A stretch of 64,000 bases of DNA from Argonema antarcticum A004/B2 (GCF_023333585.1 NZ_JAIQZN010000019.1:23609-87608), one strand, 5' to 3'; counted from the stretch's first letter, positions 36,991 through 52,440 are shown. Notes: generated by a model from the letters alone, not told the origin. A program made the numbers and translations.

Positions 36991-38166
36991 ATGAATCTAA
37001 AACTTTGGAATGGCCTTATTGCCACCTTACTTACAACTGTATTTAGTACTCCATCATCCAGTCATGCAGAAGCTACTAAGCCAGTTGAGCAACAAACTGA
37101 AGCCAACTATTTAACGCATCAAGCTTTACCTTCTCTTCCGGCGAAGCAAGAGCCAGTTGATGCAGTCAGGATGGGCACAGGGTATGAGCTTAATAGTAAG
37201 ACAGATCCCCAGGAAAATAAGGCTAACTCACCTACACTTCAAACAAATCGATCTGGTGAAACCAGATCTGGGCTAACACCCAGTTCGCGCCCCGATCCAG
37301 ATACTCTAGCCCAGGTTAAACCCCACGAATTCGCAGGTCGTCAGGCTGCAACTCTTTACTTGCGCGATATTCCCATCCTCACCTTCCTTAGTTCTGCCTC
37401 GGCTGGCCAAATCTCAACCGATCCGGTTTGGCGTGCAACGGCGGTGGCGACAAGGTTAAATCAGCTTAATCGCGACAATATAGATGCCAACGCCATTACA
37501 GTTGTCTGGTATGGTACTCGCGATGCTTCTCCAACTCTACCGTCTTCCACAACAAGACTTAACGGACAGCGAGAGTTTCAGTCTGCAATTCCCTCTACGC
37601 GCAATACATCCCAAGCAAGAGAAACAGGCGTAAGCTACATGATCAAAGTAGGTGGTGAAAACCTAGTCGATCTCAATGGAGACACCACCATCCTTCCAGA
37701 CTCTACCAACAACCTTGCTGAAGATGCTCTCCAAGTCACAAATCGACTCCGCCGACTGATAGGTAACGCTCCACCCTTGAGGTATATTGCCGGTATACCT
37801 TCGCCAAAGCCAGTACAAGTTACCTTAAGGGCGATTCCAGTGGTATCAAGCTTTAAAGGATTGGCTTCCTGGTATGGGCCGGGCTTTCATGGCAATCGCA
37901 GCGCCAACGGTGAGATTTTCAACCAAAATGCTCTAACCGCCGCCCATCGGACCTTACCCTTTGGAACTCAAGTACGGGTAACAAACCTCAATAACGGTCT
38001 TTCTGTGGTGGTACGGATTAACGATCGCGGCCCTTATTCTGGGAGACGGATTATCGATCTTTCAGCAGCAGCAGCCCGAACCTTGGGAATGATACAAACT
38101 GGGGTGGCGACGGTAAGCTTAGAAGTTCTTGGCAAACCGCAAACTGTAGCGATCGATGAAAATTAA
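36991..38166 (+). CDS. rlpA: RlpA family septal-ring lytic transglycosylase-like protein
   Basis: This 391-residue exported protein has a signal peptide (residues 1-27) and a long, low-conservation middle. A C-terminal double-psi beta-barrel RlpA domain spans about residues 290-385. Motifs visible there are [31 protein letters not shown] and INDRGPY, with the conserved Glu, His and Asp of active RlpA enzymes. Such proteins cut naked glycan strands at division septa. The middle region has no recognised SPOR domain. Upstream lies a GAGTGCT repeat stretch; no operon partner is apparent. Confidence 0.88.
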   Translation: MNLKLWNGLIATLLTTVFSTPSSSHAEATKPVEQQTEANYLTHQALPSLPAKQEPVDAVRMGTGYELNSKTDPQENKANSPTLQTNRSGETRSGLTPSSRPDPDTLAQVKPHEFAGRQAATLYLRDIPILTFLSSASAGQISTDPVWRATAVATRLNQLNRDNIDANAITVVWYGTRDASPTLPSSTTRLNGQREFQSAIPSTRNTSQARETGVSYMIKVGGENLVDLNGDTTILPDSTNNLAEDALQVTNRLRRLIGNAPPLRYIAGIPSPKPVQVTLRAIPVVSSFKGLASWYGPGFHGNRSANGEIFNQNALTAAHRTLPFGTQVRVTNLNNGLSVVVRINDRGPYSGRRIIDLSAAAARTLGMIQTGVATVSLEVLGKPQTVAIDEN

Positions 38167-38180
38167 CGAGTAAATTTCAG

Positions 38181-38233
38181 ATTTTGGATGAAAGGATTTT
38201 GGATTTTAGATTTTAAATCCTTTCATCCAAAAT
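38181..38233. repeat. A/T-rich fold-back repeat (19-bp arms)
   Basis: ATTTTGGATGAAAGGATTT pairs perfectly with its complement across a 15-base loop. It lies between rlpA and panC-cmk and belongs to the GATTTTGGATTTTAG repeat family also found at 39847-40030, 48609-48652 and 52337-52414, and inside the kinase gene. Confidence 0.8.
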
Positions 38234-38277
38234 CTAAAATCTAAAATTTCCTAATAACTAACAACTAATTAACAAAA

Positions 38278-39846
38278 GTGCTAGTTTTTACTACAGTTGC
38301 TGCGCTCCGCTGCTATTTGCGTTCTTGCCAGCTTGGAGTAGATCGGATAGAGCAAGCGGTCGGCTTAGTTCCTACGATGGGAGCTTTGCACGCTGGTCAT
38401 CTGACGCTTCTAGAACGTGCTAGACAACAAAATTCTATTGTCATTGTCAGCATTTTTGTTAATCCGTTGCAATTTGGACCGAGTGAAGATTTTCAAAAGT
38501 ATCCCCGCCAATTAGAACCGGATCGGCAACTATGTGAAAAAGCTGGGGTAGATGTCATTTTTGTCCCCACTCCTGAAGAAATGGGAATGAATAATGGGGG
38601 AGTCTTCACGGCTTCCGTTGCACTCACCCAGGTTGTTCCTCCAGAATCGATGACATCTGTTTTGTGCGGTCGCTCTCGGCGAGGTCATTTTCAAGGAGTT
38701 GCCACAATTGTGACTAAACTCTTGAACCTGGTACAGCCGACTAGAGCTTATTTTGGTCAGAAGGACGCCCAGCAACTGGCTATCATCCGGCGTCTGGTGG
38801 CAGATCTAAATTTACCTGTGGAAATTGTCGCCTGTCCCATAGTGCGCGAGTCTTCTGGACTGGCGCTGAGTTCTCGCAATCAGTATCTGAGAGCCCAAGA
38901 GAAAGAGGAGGCGTCAGTTTTGTATCGCAGCTTACGGCAAGCGGAACGGGCGTTTTTGGCGGGTGAACGATCGAGTGCCGAATTGATTGCTCTGGTTAAG
39001 CTAGAATTGGCAAAGGTTCCGAGTATTGAACTTGAGTATGTCGAGTCGGTAGACCCTACTACTTTGATACCCTTAGACAAAATTGAGGAGGTCGCACTTT
39101 TGGCTCTAGCCGCGAGGTTGGGTTCCACCCGCCTCATTGATAATATTCTTCTAAGAAACCGTCAGCCTATTGTGGCAATTGACGGTCCAGCCGGAGCTGG
39201 GAAATCTACCGTAGCTCGTCAGGTAGCCCAAGCTTTGGGGCTGCTATATCTCGATACCGGAGCTATGTATCGAGCTGTAACTTGGCTGGTTCTGCAATCT
39301 GATATTCCCATTGAGGATGAATTGTCTATAGCAGAAATTGTGTGCAAGTGTGAAATAATCCTGCGGATGAGCGACGAGACTCTCGCTCCCGTCCGCGTCT
39401 GGATTAACAGTCAGGAGGTCACACAAGCCATTCGCAGTTTGGAAGTAACATCCCAGGTTTCTGCTCTAGCAGCTCAGCTCAGCGTTCGCCAGGAGCTAGT
39501 CAAACAACAGCAGTTGTGGGGTGAAAAAGGCGGTATTGTTGTGGAAGGCCGGGACATTGGCACTCATGTCTTCCCGGATGCAGAACTCAAAATCTTCTTA
39601 ACTGCTTCAGTGCAAGAGCGAGCTAAAAGGCGTCAGCAGGAACTCAAGAATCAAGGTGAGGCAAACCTGAGTTTGGAGCAGATGCAGCAAAACCTTGTCT
39701 TACGCGACTGGAAGGACACCAACCGCGATATAGCGCCTTTGCAAAAAGCGCCCGATTCTATTGAGATCCTAACTGATGGTCTCACCATAGCTGAGGTTAC
39801 CGATCGAATTGTCAGCCTCTACAGGGAAAAGGTGGAACAGGGGTAA
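38278..39846 (+). CDS. panC/cmk: Bifunctional pantothenate synthetase / cytidylate kinase
   Basis: This 522-residue fusion joins pantothenate synthetase (about residues 1-285), which condenses pantoate and beta-alanine, to cytidylate kinase (about 295-520), which phosphorylates CMP. The fusion is a known cyanobacterial trait. The PanC part shows PTMGALHAGHL near residue 32, FVNPLQFGP and GQKDAQQ. The Cmk part shows the P-loop IDGPAGAGKST near 300, DTGAMYRA and VEGRDIGT. The start codon is GTG at 38278, with no good ribosome-binding site, as A/T-rich repeat sequence precedes it. The frame and N-terminus match the family. Confidence 0.95.
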   Translation: MLVFTTVAALRCYLRSCQLGVDRIEQAVGLVPTMGALHAGHLTLLERARQQNSIVIVSIFVNPLQFGPSEDFQKYPRQLEPDRQLCEKAGVDVIFVPTPEEMGMNNGGVFTASVALTQVVPPESMTSVLCGRSRRGHFQGVATIVTKLLNLVQPTRAYFGQKDAQQLAIIRRLVADLNLPVEIVACPIVRESSGLALSSRNQYLRAQEKEEASVLYRSLRQAERAFLAGERSSAELIALVKLELAKVPSIELEYVESVDPTTLIPLDKIEEVALLALAARLGSTRLIDNILLRNRQPIVAIDGPAGAGKSTVARQVAQALGLLYLDTGAMYRAVTWLVLQSDIPIEDELSIAEIVCKCEIILRMSDETLAPVRVWINSQEVTQAIRSLEVTSQVSALAAQLSVRQELVKQQQLWGEKGGIVVEGRDIGTHVFPDAELKIFLTASVQERAKRRQQELKNQGEANLSLEQMQQNLVLRDWKDTNRDIAPLQKAPDSIEILTDGLTIAEVTDRIVSLYREKVEQG

Positions 39847-40030
39847 TTTAAAATTTTAAATTTCAGATTGAAGATTTAAAATAGAAGATTTAAAATAAAA
39901 ATTGAAAATCTAAAATCCGAAATCTGAAATCTGAAATTCCAATCATAATTTTATCCCAAATATTTGTTTTATTCAAGAGCAAATTTTAAAGTTCAGATTT
40001 TAGATTTCAAATTTGAAACCTAAAATCTAA
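39847..40030. repeat. A/T-rich AGATTTTAAA low-complexity repeats
   Basis: Degenerate copies of AAATTTCAGATT and AGATTTTAAAAT units in both orientations fill this stretch after panC-cmk. No gene is visible. It merges into the composite repeat block before glutamate synthase. Confidence 0.75.
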
Positions 40031-40047
40031 ACTTTTTCTGTTTACCG

Positions 40048-40257
40048 AACTCAGTACTGAGTGCTGAGTGCGAAAGTGCTGAGTAAGAAAAAGAGTACTC
40101 AGCACTTTCGCACTCGGTAAATGCCCCGCATAGCGAGTGGGCGGTCTTTTAACTCAGCACTCAGCACTTTCAACTCAGCACTCTTCATTCAGCACTCAGC
40201 ACTTTCAACTCAGCACTCTTCATTCAGCACTCAGCACTTTCAACTCAGCACTCTTCA

Positions 40258-40259
<2 letters not shown>
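40048..40259. repeat. Composite repeat block, copy B, ending in three 35-bp tandem copies
   Basis: The first part matches block A at 27600-27800 but has one 21-base CGCATAGCGAGTGGGC unit instead of two. It then carries three perfect 35-base tandem copies (40155-40189, 40190-40224, 40225-40259) containing CAGCACTCAGCACTTTC. The third copy runs into the stop codon of the glutamate synthase gene. Confidence 0.9.
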
Positions 40260-45069
<4,810 letters not shown>

Positions 45070-45805
45070 TTTTTTGTAGTTTCAATCTTGCGATCGTCAT
45101 TTAATCAGTGATAGTTGTGTATCCTACAGCGGCATCGGTTTACCCACTGCCGCTGAGCATAGAGACATTTTGTAAGAATTTAAGTACGCAAGCCGATCGG
45201 AAGTACTTCTGGGTAAAATGTTGAGGCAAGCTGCGTCCCGACAATGCGATCGCCGTCTATGTCTGATATCTTTAGATTTTTATAGGACTCAGCCATTCCG
45301 ATCTAATACTGAGTTTTTTTTATACCTTGATATTTCGCTGCCCTAGCTCTCAAAAAAACCTCGTTTAAACTATATAGATAATGATGGTACTAAAATTTAT
45401 TGTAGCTGCAACCTTATTGAATGAACCCCTTGTTTTTTGACGCGCAAAGCCTCGATCGAGTTTGTGCCAAGCTATGCGCGTAGGTGGTAAGATGCTCTCA
45501 CTGCGCCCCCAGAGCGGAAAGTGACTCGGCCATTCAGCGCGTTTACTACGACCTTATGAGGCCAATACTCAAAAAATAATTCCCGCTCTACTGTCATGAT
45601 TCTTTGATATTTAGCGTAGGATATCTGATTATTTCATAAGTAATTTTGCTTAATCGCTGATTTTAAACATATAGCCACAGTCACATAGGTTAAGACAATA
45701 TTGAACGCTCAAAACAAGGAAGCCACTGTGTTTGCAATTCTTGGCTAAAGCCGAAGCACTTTGCTGTACTCAGCACTTAGAACTCAGGACTCAGCACTTT
45801 GCCGT
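45070..45805. other. Long intergenic region with no recognised gene
   Basis: This 736-base gap between divergent glutamate synthase and the glycosidase-like gene should hold both promoters. I looked for NtcA sites (GTA-N8-TAC) and found none in good form. The only repeat is a CTCAGCACTTAGAACTCAGG stretch at about 45768-45797. A long leader or small RNA is possible but not supported. Confidence 0.5.
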
Positions 45806-47863
45806 ATGGTTAGGCTCCATAAAACTCGACTTTTTCGTTCTGTTTCTCGGTGGCTTTTGCGCTACAAGCGATCGCTCTTTGGCGCAGATGGTATATTGCC
45901 ACAAAGACACAAACGCTTTCGACTGGCAATGGTGTCTATAATCGCCATATCCTTGTGGATGGCAATCTCAGGAGTAAAAAAAGAGCAGCAGCTGGTGCTG
46001 GCAAAACCAATGACAGTACTGAGCAAACAGTTGCCCGTTGTTGTTCCCAAGCCTTCTTCAGCACGACCTAAGTTACTCGTGCAGGGCACTGCTCTAGCTG
46101 TAAACGGTCGGACTTGGCCCGCACTGTGGAGCCAGTGGCAAGTAACAGGAAGCCAAAAAGTTCGCATCGGAGTCGCCGATTGGGGGTTAATGCAAACAAT
46201 CGGAGTCGAGTTATTGAGTACCTGGGATTCAACCAGACAGCCAGTACAGTGGTTTTCCGAACCCGCAACCGAACCTCTAATTCTTGCTAGTTGGCTAACA
46301 AACCAATACCGCTATCTAGATATTACCGATTTAGCTCTTGAGGCCGGTTGGCAGATAAAAGTTGATGGTACAACACTGCGAATTAACTCGCCTGCCGCTA
46401 CAGTCAACGATATTCAACAGGAAGAAGAAAGTGGCAGCGATAAACAGACGGTAGCACATCGCATCATTCTGGATCTCGATCGCCCAACCCCCTGGCAAGT
46501 TAGTCAAGAAGGTGCCCTACTTACTTTGCAAATAGATGGGGTAGCTACGCCATCGCTTCTGTCGCGTTACAATCCCAAACCTCCTGAACCAGCAACCGAA
46601 AACCAAGAGTTTCCCGCCCCTTTCCCACCAATACCACCTGAGCCTCCCGCCAAACCAGGGCTACCATTAAAGATTGAAACAAGTCAGGATCTCACTATCA
46701 TCCGAGTAGACATTCCTTCCGGTCTGCGTCCGCGAGTTTGGAGTTTATCAAGTCCCTATCGCTTAGTTATTGACATAGCGCCTGAAGCTATGGTAGAGCG
46801 AGATATTATTTGGGCTCCGGGACTGCGCTACAGACAACAGATTCTCAGTTTGGGCACGTCTCGTTTCCCAGTGGTATGGTTGGAAATCAATCCCCGCCAG
46901 TCTGTGGCGCTAAGACCGATTTGGGGCAATCGTAATAGTTTGGTGGGAACTGCCCCTTTAATTGAGCAAGCTAAGCAGTGGCAGGTCGCAGGTGCTATTA
47001 ATGCGGGCTTTTTTAATCGCAATACCCAGTTGCCGTTAGGAGCGATTCGTCTCGATGGCCGCTGGCTATCCAGTCCAATTTTAAATCGGGGTGCGATCGC
47101 TTGGAATGATACAGGTGAAGTGAAAATTGGACATCTGAGCCTTCAGGAAATCTTAAATACATCAACTGGCGAGCATTTACCCATTGTTTCTGTTAATAGC
47201 GGCTACGTGCAGTCCGGTTTTGCCCTCCACACAAGCGAGTGGGGATCGACTTACAATCCCCTGACTGAGAACGAAACTATTATTACCGTTCAAAACAATC
47301 AAGTAATCAGTGCAGAAGCATTCAGCAACACCCCTCTGCCTAATGCTATACCCAGTAAAACATCCTTCCCCATCCCACCAGATGGCTATCTGGTGGTCTT
47401 ACGAGACAATTCCGGCTCACAAACGTCAGCCATTGCTTCTGCGCTTGCTATTGGCAACGTTGTGACCCTTGAGAGCTATTCTGTTCCCGCTGAGTTTGAC
47501 CGCTACCCCCACATTGTAGGCGCGGGGCCAGTTTTACTCCAAAACGGGAAGATTGTTCTGGATGCTAAAGGCGAACAATTCCGCGATTCCTTTATTAACG
47601 AATCTGCTCATCGCAGTGCGATCGGCACAACTACCGCAGGGAATATTGTCATAGTAGCTGTTGGCAATCGCATGGCTGGCCTTGGCCCTAGTTTGAATGA
47701 AATTGCGGAACTGATGAGACTTATAGGCGCAGTAGATGCTCTCAATCTCGATGGCGGTAGCTCCACCAGTCTTTACCTTGGCGGTCAACTCATCAATCGA
47801 GCCCCTCGTAGTGCCGCTCGCGTTCATAACGGTTTGGGTATTTTTATCCAGCCTAATCCATAG
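45806..47863 (+). CDS. Phosphodiester glycosidase (NAGPA) domain protein
   Basis: This is a 685-residue membrane-anchored or exported protein. A basic N-terminus is followed by a hydrophobic helix at about residues 47-65, then an extracytoplasmic region with AMIN-like beta segments and a Pro-rich linker near 275-290. A C-terminal domain of the phosphodiester glycosidase family (NAGPA/DUF2233) covers about 370-680, with AINAGFFNRNTQLPLGAIRL and LNLDGGSSTSLYL as its hallmarks. An ATG at 45761 would add 15 residues encoded by the CTCAGCACTTAG repeat, so I prefer 45806. The family acts on sugar phosphodiesters or cell-wall glycans; the target here is unknown. Confidence 0.83.
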   Translation: MVRLHKTRLFRSVSRWLLRYKRSLFGADGILPQRHKRFRLAMVSIIAISLWMAISGVKKEQQLVLAKPMTVLSKQLPVVVPKPSSARPKLLVQGTALAVNGRTWPALWSQWQVTGSQKVRIGVADWGLMQTIGVELLSTWDSTRQPVQWFSEPATEPLILASWLTNQYRYLDITDLALEAGWQIKVDGTTLRINSPAATVNDIQQEEESGSDKQTVAHRIILDLDRPTPWQVSQEGALLTLQIDGVATPSLLSRYNPKPPEPATENQEFPAPFPPIPPEPPAKPGLPLKIETSQDLTIIRVDIPSGLRPRVWSLSSPYRLVIDIAPEAMVERDIIWAPGLRYRQQILSLGTSRFPVVWLEINPRQSVALRPIWGNRNSLVGTAPLIEQAKQWQVAGAINAGFFNRNTQLPLGAIRLDGRWLSSPILNRGAIAWNDTGEVKIGHLSLQEILNTSTGEHLPIVSVNSGYVQSGFALHTSEWGSTYNPLTENETIITVQNNQVISAEAFSNTPLPNAIPSKTSFPIPPDGYLVVLRDNSGSQTSAIASALAIGNVVTLESYSVPAEFDRYPHIVGAGPVLLQNGKIVLDAKGEQFRDSFINESAHRSAIGTTTAGNIVIVAVGNRMAGLGPSLNEIAELMRLIGAVDALNLDGGSSTSLYLGGQLINRAPRSAARVHNGLGIFIQPNP

Positions 47864-48183
47864 ACATTTAAAGTTTTTTTAAAGATCGCAATTCCTAAAT
47901 GAAGAATTGATATAAATTGCCACTATTAAGTGATTTTCCCCTGACAAATGCCAGATAGATTTTGTTATGTTTAGCTAAGGTTTCACCGCATTACCGATCG
48001 TTGAAAGTCTTCCTCTGTTTTCATATATAGCAACCGATGAAGGCAGTTAGGACGTTCTTAATTCCTGAAACCTTTAATTATAGACCCTTCTTCCCCTAGC
48101 CCCTAGCCCCTAGCCCCTAGCCCCTTCCTCCTAGCTATATCTTCACAAAACTAATTCTAAAGCAGTACTCAAGGAAAGAAGTC
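47864..48183. other. Intergenic region with CCCCTAG repeats
   Basis: This 320-base gap before the cupin gene holds four to five CCCCTAG units at 48093-48125. An AAGGAAAGAAG ribosome-binding site follows at the gene's start. No gene or structured RNA was recognised. Confidence 0.6.
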
Positions 48184-48597
48184 ATGGCTCAGTCTCAAGA
48201 AATTTCTCCAGTAACCGTCCTACCTTCATCCCACCTGGCGACACCAAACGCAGTTGCTGCAACAGAACTGCGTCCTTGGGGTTCCTTCACAACCTTGGAA
48301 GAAGGACGGGGTTACAAAATCAAGCGCATTGAAGTCAAGCCGGGTCACCGCCTTAGCTTACAAATGCACCATCACCGCAGCGAACACTGGATAGTGGTTT
48401 CAGGTACTGCTAAAGTAACTTGTGGAGATGAAGAACGCTTGCTTGCAGCTAATGAGTCTACTTATGTTCCCCAGTGTACCAATCACAGGCTGGAAAATCC
48501 TGGTGTGATTTCTCTGATCTTGATTGAGGTGCAAAATGGAGAATATCTAGGCGAAGATGATATTGTCCGTTTTCAAGACGATTACGCCCGCCACTAG
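48184..48597 (+). CDS. Cupin protein, mannose-6-phosphate isomerase type II-like
   Basis: This 137-residue protein matches the cupin domain found at the C-terminus of bifunctional GDP-mannose pyrophosphorylase / phosphomannose isomerase enzymes, here stand-alone. RPWGSF near residue 31, the metal-binding QMHHHRSEHW near 60 and the NHRLENPG segment near 101 are typical. It likely isomerises mannose 6-phosphate and fructose 6-phosphate, supplying sugar nucleotides. AAGGAAAG precedes the ATG at good distance. It is followed by an IscA-like gene about 106 bases downstream, separated by A/T-rich repeat. Confidence 0.88.
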   Translation: MAQSQEISPVTVLPSSHLATPNAVAATELRPWGSFTTLEEGRGYKIKRIEVKPGHRLSLQMHHHRSEHWIVVSGTAKVTCGDEERLLAANESTYVPQCTNHRLENPGVISLILIEVQNGEYLGEDDIVRFQDDYARH

Positions 48598-48703
48598 GGC
48601 AGAGGGAATTTTAGATTTCAAATTTGAAATTTTAAATCTGCAATCTGAAATTGCCTCCGCCCAAACTGACCCCCATGCCCATGACTTCTTCTTTTTTAAG
48701 TCA

Positions 48704-49063
48704 ATGATCCATCTCAGCGCATCAGCAGCCAGTGAAGTAAAACGGCTCAGAGCAAAGTTAAAACAGCATAATGCACTGTTTCGGCTCAGCGTTGGGCCGG
48801 GTGGCTGTTCTGGGATGTTGTATACAATGGAGTTTGACGATTCGATCTGTGAAACAAATCTGGGTAAGACCGAGATCGCATCTGGGGATTGCGTCTATGA
48901 TTGTAATGGTTTGCAAGTAGTCGTGGAAGCACAAAGCTTGCCATACGTTGATGGCCTCACCTTAGATTACTCAGAAGATCTTATGGGTGGGGGTTTTCGC
49001 TTTCATAATCCTAATGCGACTCAAACCTGTGGCTGCGGTAACTCCTTCTCGATCGATCGCTGA
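48704..49063 (+). CDS. Iron-sulfur cluster carrier, IscA/SufA family
   Basis: This 119-residue A-type carrier binds iron or an iron-sulfur cluster and delivers it to target proteins. The three ligand cysteines are visible: one in GGCSGM near residue 34 and two in TCGCGNSF near 109-111. I chose the internal ATG at 48704 because the 49 residues before it in the same frame are translated from an A/T-rich repeat and from the end of the cupin gene. The family starts with MIHLSxxAxxE, as here. The exact subgroup (SufA, IscA or ErpA) is not decided. Confidence 0.92.
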   Translation: MIHLSASAASEVKRLRAKLKQHNALFRLSVGPGGCSGMLYTMEFDDSICETNLGKTEIASGDCVYDCNGLQVVVEAQSLPYVDGLTLDYSEDLMGGGFRFHNPNATQTCGCGNSFSIDR

Positions 49064-49195
49064 AGTATTGGCTTTGTGGCCTGAAGACATTAACACACGA
49101 TTTTTTGTTAGGCAGTTGACAAAAAGAAAATAAAAGCGATATAATCTACATTTGTGGTTAATTTAAAGCAGCCAAAAACTGTAGATTAAGAGTTC

Positions 49196-49576
49196 ATGCC
49201 CACAATCCAACAACTAATTCGTGATGAACGGCAAAAAGCGCGCAAGAAAACCAAATCTCCAGCGTTGAAGAGTTGCCCGCAGCGCCGTGGCGTTTGTACA
49301 AGAGTTTATACAACAACTCCTAAAAAGCCAAACTCAGCTTTACGCAAAGTAGCCAGAGTGCGCCTCACCTCTGGGTTTGAAGTGACATCTTATATTCCGG
49401 GCATCGGTCATAATTTGCAAGAACACTCCGTAGTGATGATTCGGGGCGGTCGCGTAAAAGACTTGCCCGGAGTCAGATATCACATTATTCGCGGTACTTT
49501 AGATACTGCCGGAGTAAAAGATCGCCGTCAAGGGCGTTCTAAATACGGAACAAAGCGTCCTAAAGCAAAGGCGTGA
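49196..49576 (+). CDS. rpsL: 30S ribosomal protein S12
   Basis: S12 lies at the decoding site of the small subunit and controls accuracy. The 126-residue protein has the expected length. It contains [16 protein letters not shown], the [10 protein letters not shown] loop with the lysine altered in streptomycin-resistant mutants elsewhere (wild-type here), and [13 protein letters not shown]. It is the first gene of the str cluster rpsL-rpsG-fusA-tuf-rpsJ. The ATG matches the family start MPTIQQLIR. Confidence 0.98.
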   Translation: MPTIQQLIRDERQKARKKTKSPALKSCPQRRGVCTRVYTTTPKKPNSALRKVARVRLTSGFEVTSYIPGIGHNLQEHSVVMIRGGRVKDLPGVRYHIIRGTLDTAGVKDRRQGRSKYGTKRPKAKA

Positions 49577-49694
49577 GACGCTTTGATCCCGCGTCTGCCA
49601 ACTTTTGGAGGCCCAAAGGCAAAAAATGTACTCACTCTAAACTTTGCCTAAGCAATTAGCGTCGGCATTTGAAATTTCATGGAATTGGCTTAAT

Positions 49695-50165
49695 ATGTCT
49701 CGTCGTACTGTCATTCAAAAACGTCCCATACCACCCGACTCTGTATATAACAGTCGCCTAGTTACCATGATTGTGCGGCGGGTAATGAGAAGTGGGAAAG
49801 AGTCCGTTGCATCTGGAATTGTTTATGATGCCCTTAAGATAATTGAGGAACGGACAGGTGGAGATGCACTAGAAACGTTTGAGCGGGCTGTCCGCAATGC
49901 AACGCCCTTGGTAGAAGTGAAAGCTCGCCGGGTGGGTGGTGCGACCTACCAAGTGCCAATGGAAGTCCGTGCCGACAGAGGTGCAACGTTAGCCCTACGC
50001 TGGTTGATTCAATTTTCTAGGGCGAGAGCCGGACGAACAATGGCCAGCAAATTGGCTAACGAGCTGATGGATGCCGCTAACGAAACGGGTAGCGCAATTC
50101 GCAAACGGGAAGAAACTCACCGGATGGCTGAAGCAAATAAGGCTTTTGCCCATTATCGGTATTGA
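49695..50165 (+). CDS. rpsG: 30S ribosomal protein S7
   Basis: S7 organises the 3' domain of 16S rRNA and is a primary assembly protein. The 156-residue length and the start MSRRT are typical; the 17 extra residues possible from an upstream ATG at 49644 are not family sequence. The segments [28 protein letters not shown] and [15 protein letters not shown] are conserved. It is 118 bases after rpsL and 93 before fusA, and is almost surely in one operon. Confidence 0.98.
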   Translation: MSRRTVIQKRPIPPDSVYNSRLVTMIVRRVMRSGKESVASGIVYDALKIIEERTGGDALETFERAVRNATPLVEVKARRVGGATYQVPMEVRADRGATLALRWLIQFSRARAGRTMASKLANELMDAANETGSAIRKREETHRMAEANKAFAHYRY

Positions 50166-50258
50166 TTTCCGATTTACCCGCGAGGGCATCAGAAAAGTAT
50201 AGAATCTTAACAGAGAGTAACGAATTTTTATCTACGGCAATAACCAAAGGAGGTAGCC

Positions 50259-52334
50259 GTGGCACGTATCGTCCCGCTTGAAAGAACACGCAACATCGGG
50301 ATTGCAGCCCACATTGATGCGGGCAAGACAACAACAACAGAACGGATTCTGTTCTATTCGGGAACGGTTCACAAGATTGGAGAAGTCCATGAAGGAACCA
50401 CCGTAACTGACTGGATGGAGCAAGAGCGGGAGCGAGGAATTACCATTACTGCTGCCGCAATCACCACCAGTTGGAAAGACCATAAAATCAACATCATCGA
50501 TACACCAGGGCACGTTGACTTCACCATTGAAGTCGAACGTTCCATGAGGGTATTAGATGGGGTGATCGCTGTATTCTGCTCGGTAGGTGGAGTGCAGCCT
50601 CAATCGGAGACTGTTTGGCGGCAGGCAGATCGGTATAACGTGCCTCGGATTGTCTTCGTCAATAAAATGGATCGGACGGGAGCAAACTTCTATAAAGTTT
50701 ACGACCAGATCGTCGATCGCATGAGGTCAAATGCAGTACCAATTCAGCTTCCTATAGGGGCAGAAAATGACTTCCAGGGAATCATAGACCTGGTACGCAT
50801 GAAAGCCTCGTTCTATAAAGACGATCAAGGAAAAGAAATCGAGGAAAGAGACATTCCGGCTGACCTGCAAGACAAAGCAGACGAATTCCGGCTCAAGCTG
50901 ATCGAAGCCGTAGCCGAAACAGATGATGTTCTAACCGAGAAATACCTAGAAGGCGAAGAATTCACCGAAGCGGAAATCAAAACGGCACTGCGGAAAGGCA
51001 CGATCGCTGGCACGATCGTACCCCTGCTGTGCGGTTCTGCCTTCAAAAACAAAGGCGTTCAGCCGTTGTTGGATGCAGTGGTTGATTACCTACCCGCCCC
51101 AATAGACGTTCCTCCCATTCAAGGCCAATTGCTAGATGGCAGCCCGGTATTGCGGAACGCCGCAGATAGCGAGCCAATGTCAGCCTTAGCCTTCAAGATC
51201 ATGGCAGACCCCTACGGTCGCCTAACCTTCATTCGGGTTTACTCTGGCGTCCTCAAAAAGGGCAGCTACGTCCTTAATTCAACCAAAGATAAAAAGGAAC
51301 GGGTATCCCGCCTGATTGTGTTGAAGGCAGACGAACGGATTGATGTGGATGAACTCCGAGCCGGTGACTTAGGCGCTGCGCTTGGTCTGAAGGACACCAT
51401 TACCGGCGATACTATCTGCGATGAAAACGCTCCTGTGATTCTAGAGTCGTTGTTCATTCCAGAGCCAGTAATCTCCGTAGCTGTTGAACCAAAAACCAAA
51501 CAGGATATGGAGAAGCTATCCAAAGCTCTCAATTCCTTGTCGGAAGAAGACCCCACCTTCCGCGTCCGCAATGACCCGGAAACCAACCAAACCGTGATCG
51601 CGGGGATGGGCGAACTGCACCTGGAAATTCTGGTTGACCGGATGTTGCGCGAATTCAAGGTAGAAGCAAATGTCGGAGCGCCGCAAGTTGCTTACCGCGA
51701 AACCATTCGCAAATCTGTCAGGGCAGAAGGTAAATTTATCCGTCAAAGCGGTGGAAAAGGTCAGTACGGTCACGCCGTGATCGAAATCCAACCTGGAGAA
51801 CCGGGTACCGGCTTTGAATTCGTCTCCAAGATTGTCGGCGGTGTAATTCCGAAAGAATACATCAAACCGATCGAGGAAGGAATCAAAGAAAGCTGCGAAT
51901 CAGGGATTTTGGCCGGATATCCGGTGATTGACCTGAGAGCAACCCTGGTAGATGGGTCTTACCACGACGTAGACTCCTCAGAAATGGCCTTTAAGATTGC
52001 CGGCTCTATGGCAATCAAAGAAGCTGTAATGAAGGCTTCGCCAGTGCTGTTGGAGCCTATGATGAAAGTTGAGGTAGAAGTTCCCGAAAACTTTTTGGGA
52101 GATGTAATGGGTGACCTCAACTCCCGTCGCGGTCAAATCGAAGGAATGGGCTCCGAACAGGGAATTGCCAAGGTTACCACTAAGGTGCCGCTGGCAGAAA
52201 TGTTTGGCTACGCTACGGATATCCGGTCTAAGACTCAAGGCCGGGGCATCTTCTCGATGGAGTTTAGCCACTACGAAGAAGTGCCGCGTAACGTGGCTGA
52301 AGCTATCATCGCCAAGAGCAAAGGAAACGCATAA
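50259..52334 (+). CDS. fusA: Elongation factor G
   Basis: EF-G is the GTPase that drives ribosome translocation and, with RRF, ribosome recycling. The 691-residue protein has the five-domain length. GTPase motifs are [13 protein letters not shown] near residue 19, DTPGHVDF near 83 and NKMD near 137. The start codon is GTG at 50259, supported by a strong AAAGGAGG ribosome-binding site. It lies in the str cluster between rpsG and tuf. A pair of A/T-rich repeats is present in the fusA-tuf gap. Confidence 0.98.
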   Translation: MARIVPLERTRNIGIAAHIDAGKTTTTERILFYSGTVHKIGEVHEGTTVTDWMEQERERGITITAAAITTSWKDHKINIIDTPGHVDFTIEVERSMRVLDGVIAVFCSVGGVQPQSETVWRQADRYNVPRIVFVNKMDRTGANFYKVYDQIVDRMRSNAVPIQLPIGAENDFQGIIDLVRMKASFYKDDQGKEIEERDIPADLQDKADEFRLKLIEAVAETDDVLTEKYLEGEEFTEAEIKTALRKGTIAGTIVPLLCGSAFKNKGVQPLLDAVVDYLPAPIDVPPIQGQLLDGSPVLRNAADSEPMSALAFKIMADPYGRLTFIRVYSGVLKKGSYVLNSTKDKKERVSRLIVLKADERIDVDELRAGDLGAALGLKDTITGDTICDENAPVILESLFIPEPVISVAVEPKTKQDMEKLSKALNSLSEEDPTFRVRNDPETNQTVIAGMGELHLEILVDRMLREFKVEANVGAPQVAYRETIRKSVRAEGKFIRQSGGKGQYGHAVIEIQPGEPGTGFEFVSKIVGGVIPKEYIKPIEEGIKESCESGILAGYPVIDLRATLVDGSYHDVDSSEMAFKIAGSMAIKEAVMKASPVLLEPMMKVEVEVPENFLGDVMGDLNSRRGQIEGMGSEQGIAKVTTKVPLAEMFGYATDIRSKTQGRGIFSMEFSHYEEVPRNVAEAIIAKSKGNA

Positions 52335-52336
52335 GG

Positions 52337-52414
52337 ATTTGAGATTTTAGATTTGAGATTTTAGATTTGATGGAGTTTAAAATCTAAAATCTGAAATCTC
52401 GAATCGATAATCGA
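52337..52414. repeat. A/T-rich fold-back repeat between fusA and tuf
   Basis: Two tandem GATTTGAGATTTTA units are followed by AAAATCTAAAATCTGAAATCTC, which can pair back (given in parts because the run is long: AAAATCTAAAATC, then TGAAATCTC). It belongs to the family at 38181-38233. It sits inside a core ribosomal operon, leaving about 25 bases with an AAAGGAAAAGGA ribosome-binding site before tuf. Confidence 0.75.
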
Positions 52415-52440
52415 TCAAAGGAAAAGGAACATCTAAATTC

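Noticed and set aside
45070..45805. Possible small RNA or NtcA-controlled promoter upstream of glutamate synthase
   Set aside because: I found no GTA-N8-TAC site and no convincing structured RNA. A GTA...TAC near 45173 has a 10-base spacer.
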